A stretch of 25,946 nucleotides of DNA from a candidate division TA06 bacterium SM23_40 (GCA_001303705.1 LJUI01000017.1:1-25946), one strand, 5' to 3'. Counted from the stretch's first letter, positions 8,107-16,936 are shown. The notes: a model not told the origin generated them from the letters alone. Numbers and translations: made by a program.

Positions 8107-9393
8107 TCACACACGGGTGCCGAATACCCTCCCGTCAGCGTCGAGACTGGTGATCCGCACCCGCTGGAACGTTCCGCCGAGCTCATCAGGTCCGTCGAAG
8201 CGGATCTTCAGGTAGTTGCCGCTCAAGCCGATGAGGAGATTCGTCTTCCGATCGCGGCGGGATTCGACGAGCCCACGAAAGGCACGGCCCAGGAAGCGCT
8301 CCCGAAACTGCCGCGTCTTCACTCGTCCCAGCTGTCGCAGGGAGTCCGCGCGCTCGCGTCTCGTCTGAGGTGAGGTCTGCCCATCGAGGGAGGCGGCCGG
8401 CGTCCCCGGCCGCGGCGAGAACGGAAAGACGTGCAGATAGGCGAGCGGGAGTTCATCGATAAACGCATAGGTAGCCGAGAACTCGGACTCGCCCTCGCCG
8501 GGGAACCCGACAATGACATCTGCCCCTATGGCGATGTCCGGAACCCGGGCTACCAGCCGGGCAACGACCTGACGGTAGAGCTCGCAGCGGTACGGGCGCT
8601 TCATCCGGCATAGGATCTGATCGTCTCCGCTCTGGAGCGGCAGGTGGAGATGAGGACAGACCCGTTCCTCCTCCGCGATCAATGCCACGAGGGACTCAGT
8701 CACATCTGTCGGCTCAACTGAACTGATGCGGATCCGCCGGAGGCCGGTCCTATCGAGGATAGTACGCACGAGGCCGGATAGATCTTTCCCGTCCGGGGCG
8801 CGGTACCGTCCGATCGATATCCCGGTGAGAACGATCTCCCCGTATCCGGAAGCAGTAAGCCCGGATATCTCCTCGACGATCTGGTCGCTCGGACGGCTGC
8901 TCGCCGTTCCTCTTGCGCGCGGGATGACACAGTAGGCGCAGCTCGAGTCGCAGCCCTCCTGAATCTTGACGAATGCCCGGGTATGGTTGGCGAACCGTGT
9001 GAGCCGTCTCGATGACGGCCATATCCCGCCCGCGAGCCGATTCTGTCTCTCGTCGAACCCGGATTCGATCAGCCTCGGCACTGCCAGCTTGCGGGAATTG
9101 GGTACGACCGCACTCACCCCGGGGATGGCGGAAATGATCCTCGGTTCCAACTCCGCATAGCAGCCAGTGACAACCACAGTGCTACCGTTCGCCCGTCGCG
9201 CCGCCCGCCTCACCAGCTGCCTGGACTGACGATCCGCACGCTGTGTCACCGTACAGGTGTTGATCACATAGACGTCAGCATCTGCATCGAACGGGACGGC
9301 TTCGTAGGCGCCGGCCTCAAACGCCTCGCGCAGGAGCTCCGTCTCGTACTGATTGAGCTTGCATCCAAGTGTCGCAAACGCTACGCGTCGCAC
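8107..9393 (-). CDS. mtaB: tRNA t6A37 methylthiotransferase MtaB
   Basis: A 428-residue relative of MiaB. Cys11 (LGCKLNQYE), Cys47 (NTCTVT) and Cys78 (TGCYAE) form the MTTase cluster. Cys148, Cys152 and Cys155 (CDSSCAYC) form the radical-SAM cluster, and a TRAM-like region ends the protein. The GCKLNQYE and NTCTVT signatures are those of MtaB (YqeV), which converts t6A37 to ms2t6A37 in tRNAs reading ANN codons. It starts at GTG 9393, with a G-rich AAAGGGGTAGGA just before it. It lies 24 bp after the patatin-like gene and 150 bp before miaB, so both A37 methylthiolation systems are neighbours. Confidence 0.95.
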   Translation of the reverse strand: MRRVAFATLGCKLNQYETELLREAFEAGAYEAVPFDADADVYVINTCTVTQRADRQSRQLVRRAARRANGSTVVVTGCYAELEPRIISAIPGVSAVVPNSRKLAVPRLIESGFDERQNRLAGGIWPSSRRLTRFANHTRAFVKIQEGCDSSCAYCVIPRARGTASSRPSDQIVEEISGLTASGYGEIVLTGISIGRYRAPDGKDLSGLVRTILDRTGLRRIRISSVEPTDVTESLVALIAEEERVCPHLHLPLQSGDDQILCRMKRPYRCELYRQVVARLVARVPDIAIGADVIVGFPGEGESEFSATYAFIDELPLAYLHVFPFSPRPGTPAASLDGQTSPQTRRERADSLRQLGRVKTRQFRERFLGRAFRGLVESRRDRKTNLLIGLSGNYLKIRFDGPDELGGTFQRVRITSLDADGRVFGTRV

Positions 9394-9417
9394 ATCCTAC
9401 CCCTTTACCGCCTTTAC

Positions 9418-10380
9418 TCACTCCGGAGCGACTGGCTCTCCGCTTCGGCGGGACCAGACTCTCGCCAGCGCCTGGCGTCCTGCCTGCCACGCGCGGGTCA
9501 CCGCTCCTCGCCCTCGGGCCAGCATAAGTATTTCATCTATCTGGCGCCTCGTTGCCTCCTCCCCCACACGGATACAGAAGGGCGCTCTCGTGAAGTTCGC
9601 CCAGTGAATATTGCCGACATCGGGACGAATGACGATGTCAGCGAGGGCGACTTGTGACTCATTGTAGCGAAACCGGAGGATATCATCAGTGCGGAACATG
9701 ACATCGAGACCGCTCGCAGGATGCGTATCGGTCCCGAGCTCCGGCCGCAGGTCGATCGCGATCACCACCTCGGCGCCAATGGCCCTGGCTGCCCGCACCG
9801 GGACGATGCTCGTCGGCCCGCCGTCGGTCAGCAGCTGCTCACCCTCCTGTACAGGCGGGAAGACGCCGGGGATCGAAGAACTCGCCAGCACAGCGCGGCG
9901 AAGAGAACCGTCCGTCATGATTACGTCCTCTCCGCTCTGCAGATCGAGAGCCACTGCGGCAAACGGGATCTGAGTCTCCGATACGTCAATGTCGGGAATA
10001 ACCCAGTCAAGTGCCCGTTCCAGCTTTTCGCCGGGGATCAGAGACGGCCTCAGCACGCCAACACTCCAGATATATTTCTCTCTGATCTGACCGGCGAGGC
10101 GGGCAAACAGTTTCGCGTCCAGATCGGAGTCTTTTCTCAAGAACTCCAGACCGATGTCCTTGAACTCCTTGCTGCTCAGGAACCCAAGCGCTCTCTTCTC
10201 CAGAGAGAGCGCATTCGGGGCGACAGAATAGATCGCCCCGACGATCGCGCCCATGCTAGTGCCGGCTACGGCATCAACCGTGATGCCGACTCCCTCGAGC
10301 ACTTTCAGGACACCGATGTTCGCCAACCCCCGGACCGAGCCCCCGCCCAACGCAAGCCCGATCTTGGGTATTCGCTTCAT
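9418..10380 (-). CDS. Patatin-like phospholipase (RssA-type)
   Basis: A 320-residue protein of the patatin family. It has the oxyanion loop GGGSVRG (12-18), the nucleophile elbow GTSMG with Ser42, and the catalytic Asp in TDGGP at Asp186, giving the Ser-Asp dyad of lipid acyl hydrolases. There is no signal peptide, so it is probably cytoplasmic or peripheral to the membrane. The length fits the RssA/YchK group of bacterial patatins. Its lipid substrate cannot be read. It follows rpsA by 72 bp and precedes mtaB by 24 bp, so it is likely co-transcribed. The ribosome-binding site (AGAAAGAGA) is weak. Confidence 0.9.
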   Translation of the reverse strand: MKRIPKIGLALGGGSVRGLANIGVLKVLEGVGITVDAVAGTSMGAIVGAIYSVAPNALSLEKRALGFLSSKEFKDIGLEFLRKDSDLDAKLFARLAGQIREKYIWSVGVLRPSLIPGEKLERALDWVIPDIDVSETQIPFAAVALDLQSGEDVIMTDGSLRRAVLASSSIPGVFPPVQEGEQLLTDGGPTSIVPVRAARAIGAEVVIAIDLRPELGTDTHPASGLDVMFRTDDILRFRYNESQVALADIVIRPDVGNIHWANFTRAPFCIRVGEEATRRQIDEILMLARGRGAVTRAWQAGRQALARVWSRRSGEPVAPE

Positions 10381-10452
10381 CGTTCGGCCATCTCTTTCTT
10401 ACAGCCTGCGGAGGTGAGCCCCGTGGTAGTCAACACTCCCCGTACAGTCTCG

Positions 10453-12621
10453 CTAATCCTCCTCTTCGACCTCCTCCTCCAACAGCTCACCGGCATCTGT
10501 AAACTTCGTTGGAGTCCTTCGCCCCTCTATCTCGGTCTCGGGTACTTCCTCCTCCCCGGGCCCAGAGGTCCTCGGCTCGGGTGCAGGGTACTCTTCCTCG
10601 TCTTCCGGTATCGTTTCTGGCTCCTCTGCAGGAGCCACGTCCACTTCCGCTTCGTCGCCGGCGGCCTCGCCCATGGGCTCCTCAGACGTTATCCCCTCAG
10701 CAGGAGGAACGCCCGCACCCTCGGGGGCATCCGGTACCTCCGGCTCCGCCGCGACCTCAGCCGCTCGAGGCTCCGGGGTCGGCTCTGTCGGCGGTGCCCC
10801 TGGAACCTCGTCCTCCGGGGCGATCTCGTCCTCGGGAGCCGCCTCCTCAGCTCTCTCCGCAGCTGTCTCTTCGACTTCCCTCGGCCCGCGCGCCCGCTTC
10901 AGATATTCCTCTACCTCCTCCTGCTCCAGCCCCTTGAGATGGGACTTCTCGCTCAGGACTATCCGACGCGTCTTGGCGCTCACCTCGATCACCTTGAGCT
11001 TCAGTTCTTCCCCTTCGCTGTAAGCGTCGGCCGGCTTCCTCATCTCAGCCCGCGCCAGTTGGGAAAACGGAACGAACCCCTCGAGATCCTCGCCGAGGTC
11101 GACCACAAGCCCGCGCTCGAGGAGCTTGGAGACGGTGCCCGCCATTCCCGTCCCCTCCGGGTACTGCTCTGCGATCGATCCCCACGGATCGTCAGAGAGC
11201 TGCTTGAGGCCCAGAGATACGCGGCGATTCTCCGTGTCCACGTTGAGAACCACCACATCTACCCTGGCTCCCTTCTTGAGTATTTCACTCGGATGCTTCA
11301 CCCGCCTGGTCCAGGACATGTCGGAGATATGGACAAGACCATCGATCCCCTCCTCGATCTCGACGAATGCCCCGAAGTTCGTCAGGTTCCGCACCTTGCC
11401 GGCGATGTGTGTGCCCACCGGGTACCGCTCATCGAGCGTCAGCCACGGATCGGGCTCCATCTGCTTCAATCCAAGGGAGATGCGTTCGTTCTCCTTGTCG
11501 ATGTTGAGCACCATAGCGTCGATCATTTCGCCAACAGAGACGATCTTTGAGGGGTGACGTATGTGCTGAGTCCACGACATCTCCGATACGTGAACAAGCC
11601 CTTCGACGCCCTTCTCTAATTCCACGAAGGCCCCATAGTCGGTGATACTGACCACCTTGCCGCGAACCTTACTTCCCACAGGGTACTTCTCGTCGACGTC
11701 ATCCCACGGATAGGGCGTGAGCTGCTTCAATCCAAGCGAGATGCGCTCTCGATCTCGGTCTACATCGATCACCTTGACCTGGACCGTATCTCCGATCGAT
11801 ACGACCTCTGAGGGGTGACTCACTCTTCCCCACGACATGTCGGTGATATGAAGCAGCCCGTCGATCCCTCCCAGATCGATGAACGCTCCAAAGTCGGTGA
11901 TGTTCTTGACGACTCCCTCGCGCACTTGCCCCACATCCAGCTCGGTGAGCAGCGTCCTGCGCTTCTCCTCACGGTCCTGCTCGAGAATCACCCTGCGCGA
12001 GACGACGATATTTCGCCTTCTGCGGTTCAGTTTGATGATGCGGAACTCGAGCTCCTCGCCCATCAGCTTTTCCATGTCCCGCACCGGACGGAGATCGATC
12101 TGGGAGCCGGGCAGGAATGCATCGACACCGAACAGGTCGACGATGACTCCTCCCTTGACTCTCCTGAGGACCTTCCCCGTAACTGTAGCCCTGGAATCCG
12201 ACGCATCCTTGATGTGATCCCAAACCTTCATGAAGTCGGCTTTCTGCTTGGAGAGAACGACCAGGCCATCCTGATCCTCTGCATCCTCGAGCAGAACCTC
12301 GATCCTGTCACCGATCTTGACTTCATCCGGGTTCTGGAACTCAGTCAGCGAGATCACACCTTCGGATTTGTAGCCGATGTCAACGATCGCCTCTTTGTCG
12401 TCGATCTTGATGATTTCGCCGCCGATGATCTCCCCCTCGCCGAGGTCCTTGAGGGACTCCTCGTACAGGCGCATCATCTCCTCCTGAGAAGGCGTCTCAT
12501 CGTGCCGCTCAGGCGTCTCATCGGTCGATTCCGGCTGCTGACGGCTCTCCTCACCTCCTTCCTCCAGGGCATCCTCGCCCTCGTTGTTCGTTTGAGGCTC
12601 TTTTTCCTGTTCTTCGACCAT
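10453..12621 (-). CDS. rpsA: 30S ribosomal protein S1 with long acidic tail
   Basis: A 722-residue bS1 with six S1 (OB-fold) domains, at about 65-125, 145-210, 230-298, 315-385, 402-472 and 490-558. The third to fifth carry the strong GAFVE-type core and HPSEI and ISLGLKQ repeats. S1 binds mRNA leaders and unfolds them on the 30S platform. Two parts are unlike the classic protein: an acidic N-terminal extension of about 60 residues and a Glu/Pro/Ala-rich tail (about 580-722) of very low complexity. AAAGGAGGAG lies upstream of the ATG. It is 27 bp behind ispH, an order familiar from cmk-plsC-ispH-rpsA clusters of other phyla. Confidence 0.96.
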   Translation of the reverse strand: MVEEQEKEPQTNNEGEDALEEGGEESRQQPESTDETPERHDETPSQEEMMRLYEESLKDLGEGEIIGGEIIKIDDKEAIVDIGYKSEGVISLTEFQNPDEVKIGDRIEVLLEDAEDQDGLVVLSKQKADFMKVWDHIKDASDSRATVTGKVLRRVKGGVIVDLFGVDAFLPGSQIDLRPVRDMEKLMGEELEFRIIKLNRRRRNIVVSRRVILEQDREEKRRTLLTELDVGQVREGVVKNITDFGAFIDLGGIDGLLHITDMSWGRVSHPSEVVSIGDTVQVKVIDVDRDRERISLGLKQLTPYPWDDVDEKYPVGSKVRGKVVSITDYGAFVELEKGVEGLVHVSEMSWTQHIRHPSKIVSVGEMIDAMVLNIDKENERISLGLKQMEPDPWLTLDERYPVGTHIAGKVRNLTNFGAFVEIEEGIDGLVHISDMSWTRRVKHPSEILKKGARVDVVVLNVDTENRRVSLGLKQLSDDPWGSIAEQYPEGTGMAGTVSKLLERGLVVDLGEDLEGFVPFSQLARAEMRKPADAYSEGEELKLKVIEVSAKTRRIVLSEKSHLKGLEQEEVEEYLKRARGPREVEETAAERAEEAAPEDEIAPEDEVPGAPPTEPTPEPRAAEVAAEPEVPDAPEGAGVPPAEGITSEEPMGEAAGDEAEVDVAPAEEPETIPEDEEEYPAPEPRTSGPGEEEVPETEIEGRRTPTKFTDAGELLEEEVEEED

Positions 12622-12648
12622 TGTTGCTGCTCCTCCTTTATCCTAGAA

Positions 12649-13533
12649 TTAGCTCCCCCTGGGGGAGGAGCTGGGTACAGCCCCGGCTTGAAACAGGTCC
12701 CGGATCTTCCCGATCACCTCGTCGATGATCCACTGCGGAGTGGATGCTCCTGCAGTGACCCCCACTTTCGGTTTCCCCCGGAACCACTCCGGCCTCAGTT
12801 CGGCGGCCGTCTCGATGTGATGGGTCTCTCTACCGTGCGCACGGCACAACTCGGCAAGACGCGTCGTATTCGAGCTATTCTTTCCCCCGATGACGATCAT
12901 CATATCTGCTCGCAGGCCGACTGCGACAGTCGATCGCTGGCGCAGGGACGTCTCGCTGCAGATCGTATTGTATACCTTGAGCTCGCGGGCATGGCCGATC
13001 AGCTCACTGACGATTTGACGGTGGCGCTCCACGGAGAAGGTTGTCTGGGATACGATCCCGATCCGTGGCCACCTGCCGAGTCCCGATGCCTCCTCGACGC
13101 TATCGACTACGATCGCCTCATCACCTGCGTACCCCACGATGCCCTCAACTTCAGGGTGGTCAGCGCTCCCGACTACGATGACCTGATACCCATCGGCCGA
13201 GAGAGAGGCAGCGTCGTGCTGGGCCTTCTTCACGAAGGGACATGTCGCGTCAACGATGTCCAGCCCGATCCGTTCCGCCTCCGCGATCACATCCGGATGC
13301 AGGCCATGAGAGCGCACAATGACCGTTCCGACCATCCCGGGGGTAAGCCGTTCGATCACCCCGACACCGTGTTCCTCGAGCTTCCTCACGACCTGTGGAT
13401 TATGTATCAGAGGCCCGATGGTGTAGACCTTCCCCTCGCTCCGCTCGGCGGCCTCGAACGCCATGTTGATTGCACGTGTCACGCCGGAGCAGAACCCGGA
13501 ATTCTCGGCGAGTATGATCTCAACTCCCGTCAA
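12649..13533 (-). CDS. ispH: 4-hydroxy-3-methylbut-2-enyl diphosphate reductase IspH
   Basis: A 294-residue IspH (LytB), the last enzyme of the MEP isoprenoid pathway, reducing HMBPP to IPP and DMAPP. The three iron-sulfur ligands are Cys15 (SGFCSGV), Cys98 (DATCPFV) and Cys192 (NTICSET). Substrate-binding His44, His76 and His126 and Glu128 (DHPE) are present. I chose TTG at 13533 because GGAGAGG sits five bases before it and the family's first strand (VEIILAENSGFC) begins right after. The in-frame ATG at 13548 and the ATG at 13605 have no such site, and the latter overlaps plsC. It lies between plsC and rpsA in a compact operon. Confidence 0.93.
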   Translation of the reverse strand: MTGVEIILAENSGFCSGVTRAINMAFEAAERSEGKVYTIGPLIHNPQVVRKLEEHGVGVIERLTPGMVGTVIVRSHGLHPDVIAEAERIGLDIVDATCPFVKKAQHDAASLSADGYQVIVVGSADHPEVEGIVGYAGDEAIVVDSVEEASGLGRWPRIGIVSQTTFSVERHRQIVSELIGHARELKVYNTICSETSLRQRSTVAVGLRADMMIVIGGKNSSNTTRLAELCRAHGRETHHIETAAELRPEWFRGKPKVGVTAGASTPQWIIDEVIGKIRDLFQAGAVPSSSPRGS

Positions 13534-13579
13534 GTCGTCCTCTCCCATACCATTCTGCCACGCATCATCTATCTTCAAT

Positions 13580-14191
13580 CTAGTCGTTCTCCCCCAGAGA
13601 GGCAATCCTCCGGAACACCTCGCTGCTGAAAGACTCGTAGGATTCTCTCCGTGAGGTTCCCTCTATCCGGCGGGGAACGAGCGGGTCACCGAACGTAACC
13701 CGGAGCCGGTCCCGGCGCAGTATCAGCCGCCCGATTGAAGCGGCGGAGCCCTGTACACGGATCGGGACGACAGGAACACCTGCCTTCAACGCGAGCAATC
13801 CAACCCCGGCCTTGGCGGGCAGGAGGACGCCCGTGGGACTCCTCGTCCCCTCAGGAAAGACGACGACCGCCCTTCCCGCCTTGAGCAAACTCGATGCTGC
13901 ACGAAGCGCATCGTGTCCGCCGCTCCCGGCCCTGATCGGAATGGCGTTGAATGCCGTGATGAGCCACGTGAAGAACCGGCTCTGGTGAAACAACCCTTCC
14001 TTTGCCAGGAAGAACAGCTCGCGGGGGGCCGCAGTGCCGAGGAGCGGCGGATCGAGAAACGATAGATGATTTGAGGCCAGAAGCACACCGCCCCGCAGCG
14101 GCACTTTCTCCCTTCCCTGTACGCGTAGTCCGAGCACCACCCATGCGAGTGCATTCGCAATGAACCACAGGAGTCGCCAGGTGAATCTCAC
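13580..14191 (-). CDS. plsC: 1-acyl-sn-glycerol-3-phosphate acyltransferase PlsC
   Basis: A 203-residue lysophosphatidic acid acyltransferase. An N-terminal hydrophobic helix (about 5-22) precedes the catalytic NHxxxxD motif (His42, Asp47). The glycerol-phosphate binding motif FPEGTRS follows at 112-118. It makes phosphatidic acid at the inner membrane. The start is GTG at 14191, overlapping the cmk stop (GTGA), which suggests translational coupling. Some members of this family act on other acyl acceptors, but the small size and cmk neighbourhood fit PlsC. Confidence 0.93.
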   Translation of the reverse strand: MRFTWRLLWFIANALAWVVLGLRVQGREKVPLRGGVLLASNHLSFLDPPLLGTAAPRELFFLAKEGLFHQSRFFTWLITAFNAIPIRAGSGGHDALRAASSLLKAGRAVVVFPEGTRSPTGVLLPAKAGVGLLALKAGVPVVPIRVQGSAASIGRLILRRDRLRVTFGDPLVPRRIEGTSRRESYESFSSEVFRRIASLGEND

Positions 14192-14913
14192 TGCTCGGCT
14201 CCGTCGCCTTCATGCTGATCGGACCGATCCTGCTGTCTCGCCACTCTCCATTGCCTGATATGATCGACGACTACCGCGACCTGCTCCGGGATCGTCAGTC
14301 CCGTTGTGTCGATCAGTATGGCGTCGGGAGCCCTCGTAAGCGGACTCGTCTCGCGCTCGCTGTCGAATGTATCACGCCCCTCGAGGTCCTGCTGCACCTC
14401 GTGCACAGAGAGCGCCGTACCCTTCTCGATGAGTTGCTTCTGTCTGCGCCGGGCTCGCTCCTCAAGGGTGGCGTCTACATAGAACTTCAGGTCGGCATCC
14501 GGGAAGACGACAGTCCCGATGTCTCGCCCCTCACAAACTATACCCCGACCCCGGGCGAGCCGTCGCTGCTCAGCGACAAGTCTCTTCCTCACCCCGGGGT
14601 AGCTCGATACGAGGGAGACGTTGGTGTCGACGTCCGGAGACCGGATCTCCTCGCTCACATCCTCTCCGTCGAGGAGGACCCTCACACATCCCCCATCCTG
14701 GACGAACTCGATCCGCGCTTCCTCCGCGAGGCGAGCGAGATAGTCCTCATCGTCGAGTGGTGTCCGGAGCCGGAGCGCTTTGAGGGTGATCGCGCGGTAC
14801 ATGGCGCCGGTGTCCAGATACATGTACCCGACCGCCTCCGCGGCAAGTTTCGCTGTTGTGCTCTTCCCCGACGCCGCGGGGCCATCGATGGCTACGATCG
14901 CTTCCCTGTTCAC
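14188..14913 (-). CDS. cmk: Cytidylate kinase
   Basis: A 241-residue (d)CMP kinase. It has the P-loop GPAASGKST at 11-19, followed by the LDTGAMYRA nucleotide-binding segment, the CEGRDIGTVVFPDA region and the RARRR lid. It phosphorylates CMP and dCMP. It starts at GTG 14913, 18 bp after hisC, and overlaps plsC by four bases. The last ~20 residues are a polar tail beyond the usual end. The cmk...rpsA linkage is widely conserved in bacteria. Confidence 0.96.
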   Translation of the reverse strand: MNREAIVAIDGPAASGKSTTAKLAAEAVGYMYLDTGAMYRAITLKALRLRTPLDDEDYLARLAEEARIEFVQDGGCVRVLLDGEDVSEEIRSPDVDTNVSLVSSYPGVRKRLVAEQRRLARGRGIVCEGRDIGTVVFPDADLKFYVDATLEERARRRQKQLIEKGTALSVHEVQQDLEGRDTFDSERETSPLTRAPDAILIDTTGLTIPEQVAVVVDHIRQWRVARQQDRSDQHEGDGAEQ

Positions 14914-14931
14914 CGTGTGAAAGGCTCTCCC

Positions 14932-16056
14932 CTACGGAGCCGGCGGCCGAGACGCCTCTCGATGCTCTGCCAGAACCTCGGCGAGCGCCTTGATGAATCG
15001 CTTATTCATCCGCTCCGTGCCGACCGTGGCCCTGAACGCGGTAGGGAATCCATAGCCTGCCAGCGGCCGGACGATGATACCCTTTCTCTGCAGCCCCTGG
15101 AATACCACCTTACAGTCGATACCAGTATCGACGAACACGAAATTGCCTACTGAGTCCGTGTGGAAGAGGCCGAGGGCATCAAGTTCGCGGCTCAGATATC
15201 GATGCCCCGCGGCGTTGATCTCCCTCGATCGCCTGATATGTTCATCGTCGTCGAGGGCTGCCAGTGCCGCCTCCTGTCCGAGCATATTGATATTGAAAGG
15301 AAGCCGCACTTTTCGAAGGGGCTCTATGAGCTCCTGCGGTCCGATGCCGTACCCTACCCTCAATCCGGCGAGTCCGTGCGCTTTCGAGAACGTACGAAGG
15401 AAGACGAGATTCCGTCCCTCTCTCACGTAGCGGAGGCTATCCGGGAAATCGGGGCGTTCTATGTATTCGATGTACGCCTCGTCGAAGACGACGACCACAC
15501 TCTCGGGCACGCGGTCCAGGAACCGCTCGACTTCCTCGCCCGAGACCATCGTCCCTGTAGGGTTATTCGGATTCGCGATATAGACCACCTTGACAGATCC
15601 ATCGATCGCGTCGGCCATTGCCTCCAGGTCGTGGGTGTAGTCGCGAAGGGGCACTTCGACCCTTCGTGCGTTCGCGATCATCGAGACGATGCGATACATA
15701 ATAAACGCCTGATCACTCATTACTGCAGTATCGGTCTCGCCGAGGAACGCCTTGGCGACGAACTCGATCAATTCGACTGACCCATTCCCGAGAATGATCT
15801 GGTCTTCGTCCACACCGAACGACTTGGCGAGTGCGGCGGTCAGATAGTATGCACCGTCGTCGGGGTACAGGTTGACCCGCCCACAGGCCTGCCGCAGCGC
15901 CGCAAGGGCGCGGGGGGAAGGACCGAGCGGATTCTCGTTCGAGGCCAACTTAATGATCTCGCCCTTTATGCCGAGTTGCCTCTGGACCTCCTCTATCGGT
16001 TTCCCCGGCACATAGGGCTTGATCTCGAGAACATTCGATCTTGCCAAGGGGCCCAT
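14932..16056 (-). CDS. hisC: Histidinol-phosphate / aromatic aminotransferase HisC
   Basis: A 374-residue class I/II aminotransferase. SNENPLGPSP lies at 39-48, NPNNPTG at 162-168, the pyridine-N Asp in FDEAY at 192, and the Schiff-base Lys225 in TFSKAHGLAGLR. The chosen start is the ATG at 16056, which has a strong AAGGAGG eight bases upstream. The frame is open to 16233 but would overlap rluB, and another ATG at 16086 has only a weak site. No other his gene is nearby. In pseudomonads a HisC paralogue in the pheA-hisC2-tyrA-aroA-cmk-rpsA cluster acts in aromatic amino-acid synthesis, so this one may serve phenylalanine/tyrosine rather than, or as well as, histidine. Confidence 0.92.
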   Translation of the reverse strand: MGPLARSNVLEIKPYVPGKPIEEVQRQLGIKGEIIKLASNENPLGPSPRALAALRQACGRVNLYPDDGAYYLTAALAKSFGVDEDQIILGNGSVELIEFVAKAFLGETDTAVMSDQAFIMYRIVSMIANARRVEVPLRDYTHDLEAMADAIDGSVKVVYIANPNNPTGTMVSGEEVERFLDRVPESVVVVFDEAYIEYIERPDFPDSLRYVREGRNLVFLRTFSKAHGLAGLRVGYGIGPQELIEPLRKVRLPFNINMLGQEAALAALDDDEHIRRSREINAAGHRYLSRELDALGLFHTDSVGNFVFVDTGIDCKVVFQGLQRKGIIVRPLAGYGFPTAFRATVGTERMNKRFIKALAEVLAEHREASRPPAP

Positions 16057-16063
16057 GCCGCAC

Positions 16064-16070
16064 TCCTCCT
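16064..16070 (-). promoter_or_regulatory. Ribosome-binding site deciding the hisC start
   Basis: AAGGAGG on the minus strand, about eight bases before the ATG at 16056, is the best Shine-Dalgarno sequence in the area. It lies inside the N-terminal extension offered by the longer hisC frame, so the shorter HisC is favoured. Confidence 0.6.
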
Positions 16071-16192
16071 TACCATCGAGCTTCATGTTACCACCGCTTC
16101 CGGTTCGGTGCAAGTCTTTTCTCGCCCGCGGGCGCCGCAGGACCCCGGGCCGAGCCGAGATACGCCGGCCGGACCCTCGATGACGTCCCCCA

Positions 16193-16936
16193 TCAGCAAT
16201 CGGTGCCGGTACCCGCCAATCCCGCGCATTCACGGAGGGCGCCGACCTCGCGCTCGGTGAGCTCTCGCACCTGCCCCCGAGGCAGCGTCCCGAGCTTCAA
16301 CGGCCCGAGGCGAACGCGACGCAGCTCCAATACCGGATGACCGATGGCCTTACACATCCGCTTCACCTGCCTCTTCCGACCTTCCCTCAGGGTCAGCTCG
16401 AGCACCGCGTTCCCCTTCACGGTCCGGACGAGCCGGGCGCGAGACGGCAATGTAGCGCCGTCCTCAAGAACAATCCCTCGCTCGAGGCGGCGGAGTTCTC
16501 GCTGCCCAGGAATCCCCTGCACCTTGGCACGGTATGTCTTCTCGACCTTGAATCGCGGGTGAGTCAGGCGATAGGCCAGATCCCCATCATCAGTCAGCAA
16601 GAGGAGACCCTCAGTATCGAGATCCAGACGCCCCACCGGAAAGACTCGCCCACCGGAGGCGGGGAGCAGATCGACAACGTGCGGCCTGCCGTGTGTATCC
16701 CGTAGGGTGGTGACGTACCCCTGGGGCTTATTGAGCAGCCAGTACGTGTGGCGAGGCCGGAGGTTGAGAACTCTCCCGTCGAACGTGACAGTATCCCGTT
16801 CAGGCGCGATCATCAGCGCGGGATGGCTCGCGGGACTCCCGTTCACCAGGACTCTCCCCTCCTTGACGAGCTGATCGCACCTCCTCCTCGATGCCACTCC
16901 CGCCCGGGAGAGAAACTTGTTCAGTCTCATCCCCAT
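16193..16936 (-). CDS. rluB: 23S rRNA pseudouridine synthase, RluB/RsuA family
   Basis: A 247-residue protein. It has an N-terminal S4 RNA-binding domain (about 3-50, MRLNKFLSRAGVASRR) and a pseudouridine synthase domain with VGRLDLDTEG, catalytic Asp105. RluB modifies U2605 of 23S rRNA. RluE, RluF and RsuA share the fold, but the sequence and the scpB neighbour fit RluB. Start choice is the ATG at 16936, with the ATG at 16930 also possible; neither has a strong ribosome-binding site. The start lies about 137 bp inside the end of scpB, an unusually long overlap, so expression probably depends on scpB translation. Confidence 0.92.
   Translation of the reverse strand: MGMRLNKFLSRAGVASRRRCDQLVKEGRVLVNGSPASHPALMIAPERDTVTFDGRVLNLRPRHTYWLLNKPQGYVTTLRDTHGRPHVVDLLPASGGRVFPVGRLDLDTEGLLLLTDDGDLAYRLTHPRFKVEKTYRAKVQGIPGQRELRRLERGIVLEDGATLPSRARLVRTVKGNAVLELTLREGRKRQVKRMCKAIGHPVLELRRVRLGPLKLGTLPRGQVRELTEREVGALRECAGLAGTGTDC

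Noticed and set aside
9721-11550. A 609-codon frame on the + strand
   Set aside because: It is antisense to the patatin gene and to rpsA; the translation is Arg/Leu-rich with no family features.
11815-13629. A 604-codon frame on the + strand
   Set aside because: It is antisense to rpsA and ispH, both of which have full sets of family motifs.
16057-16233. N-terminal extension of hisC
   Set aside because: It overlaps the end of rluB, looks like low-complexity Arg/Gly sequence and lies upstream of a strong SD for the shorter HisC.
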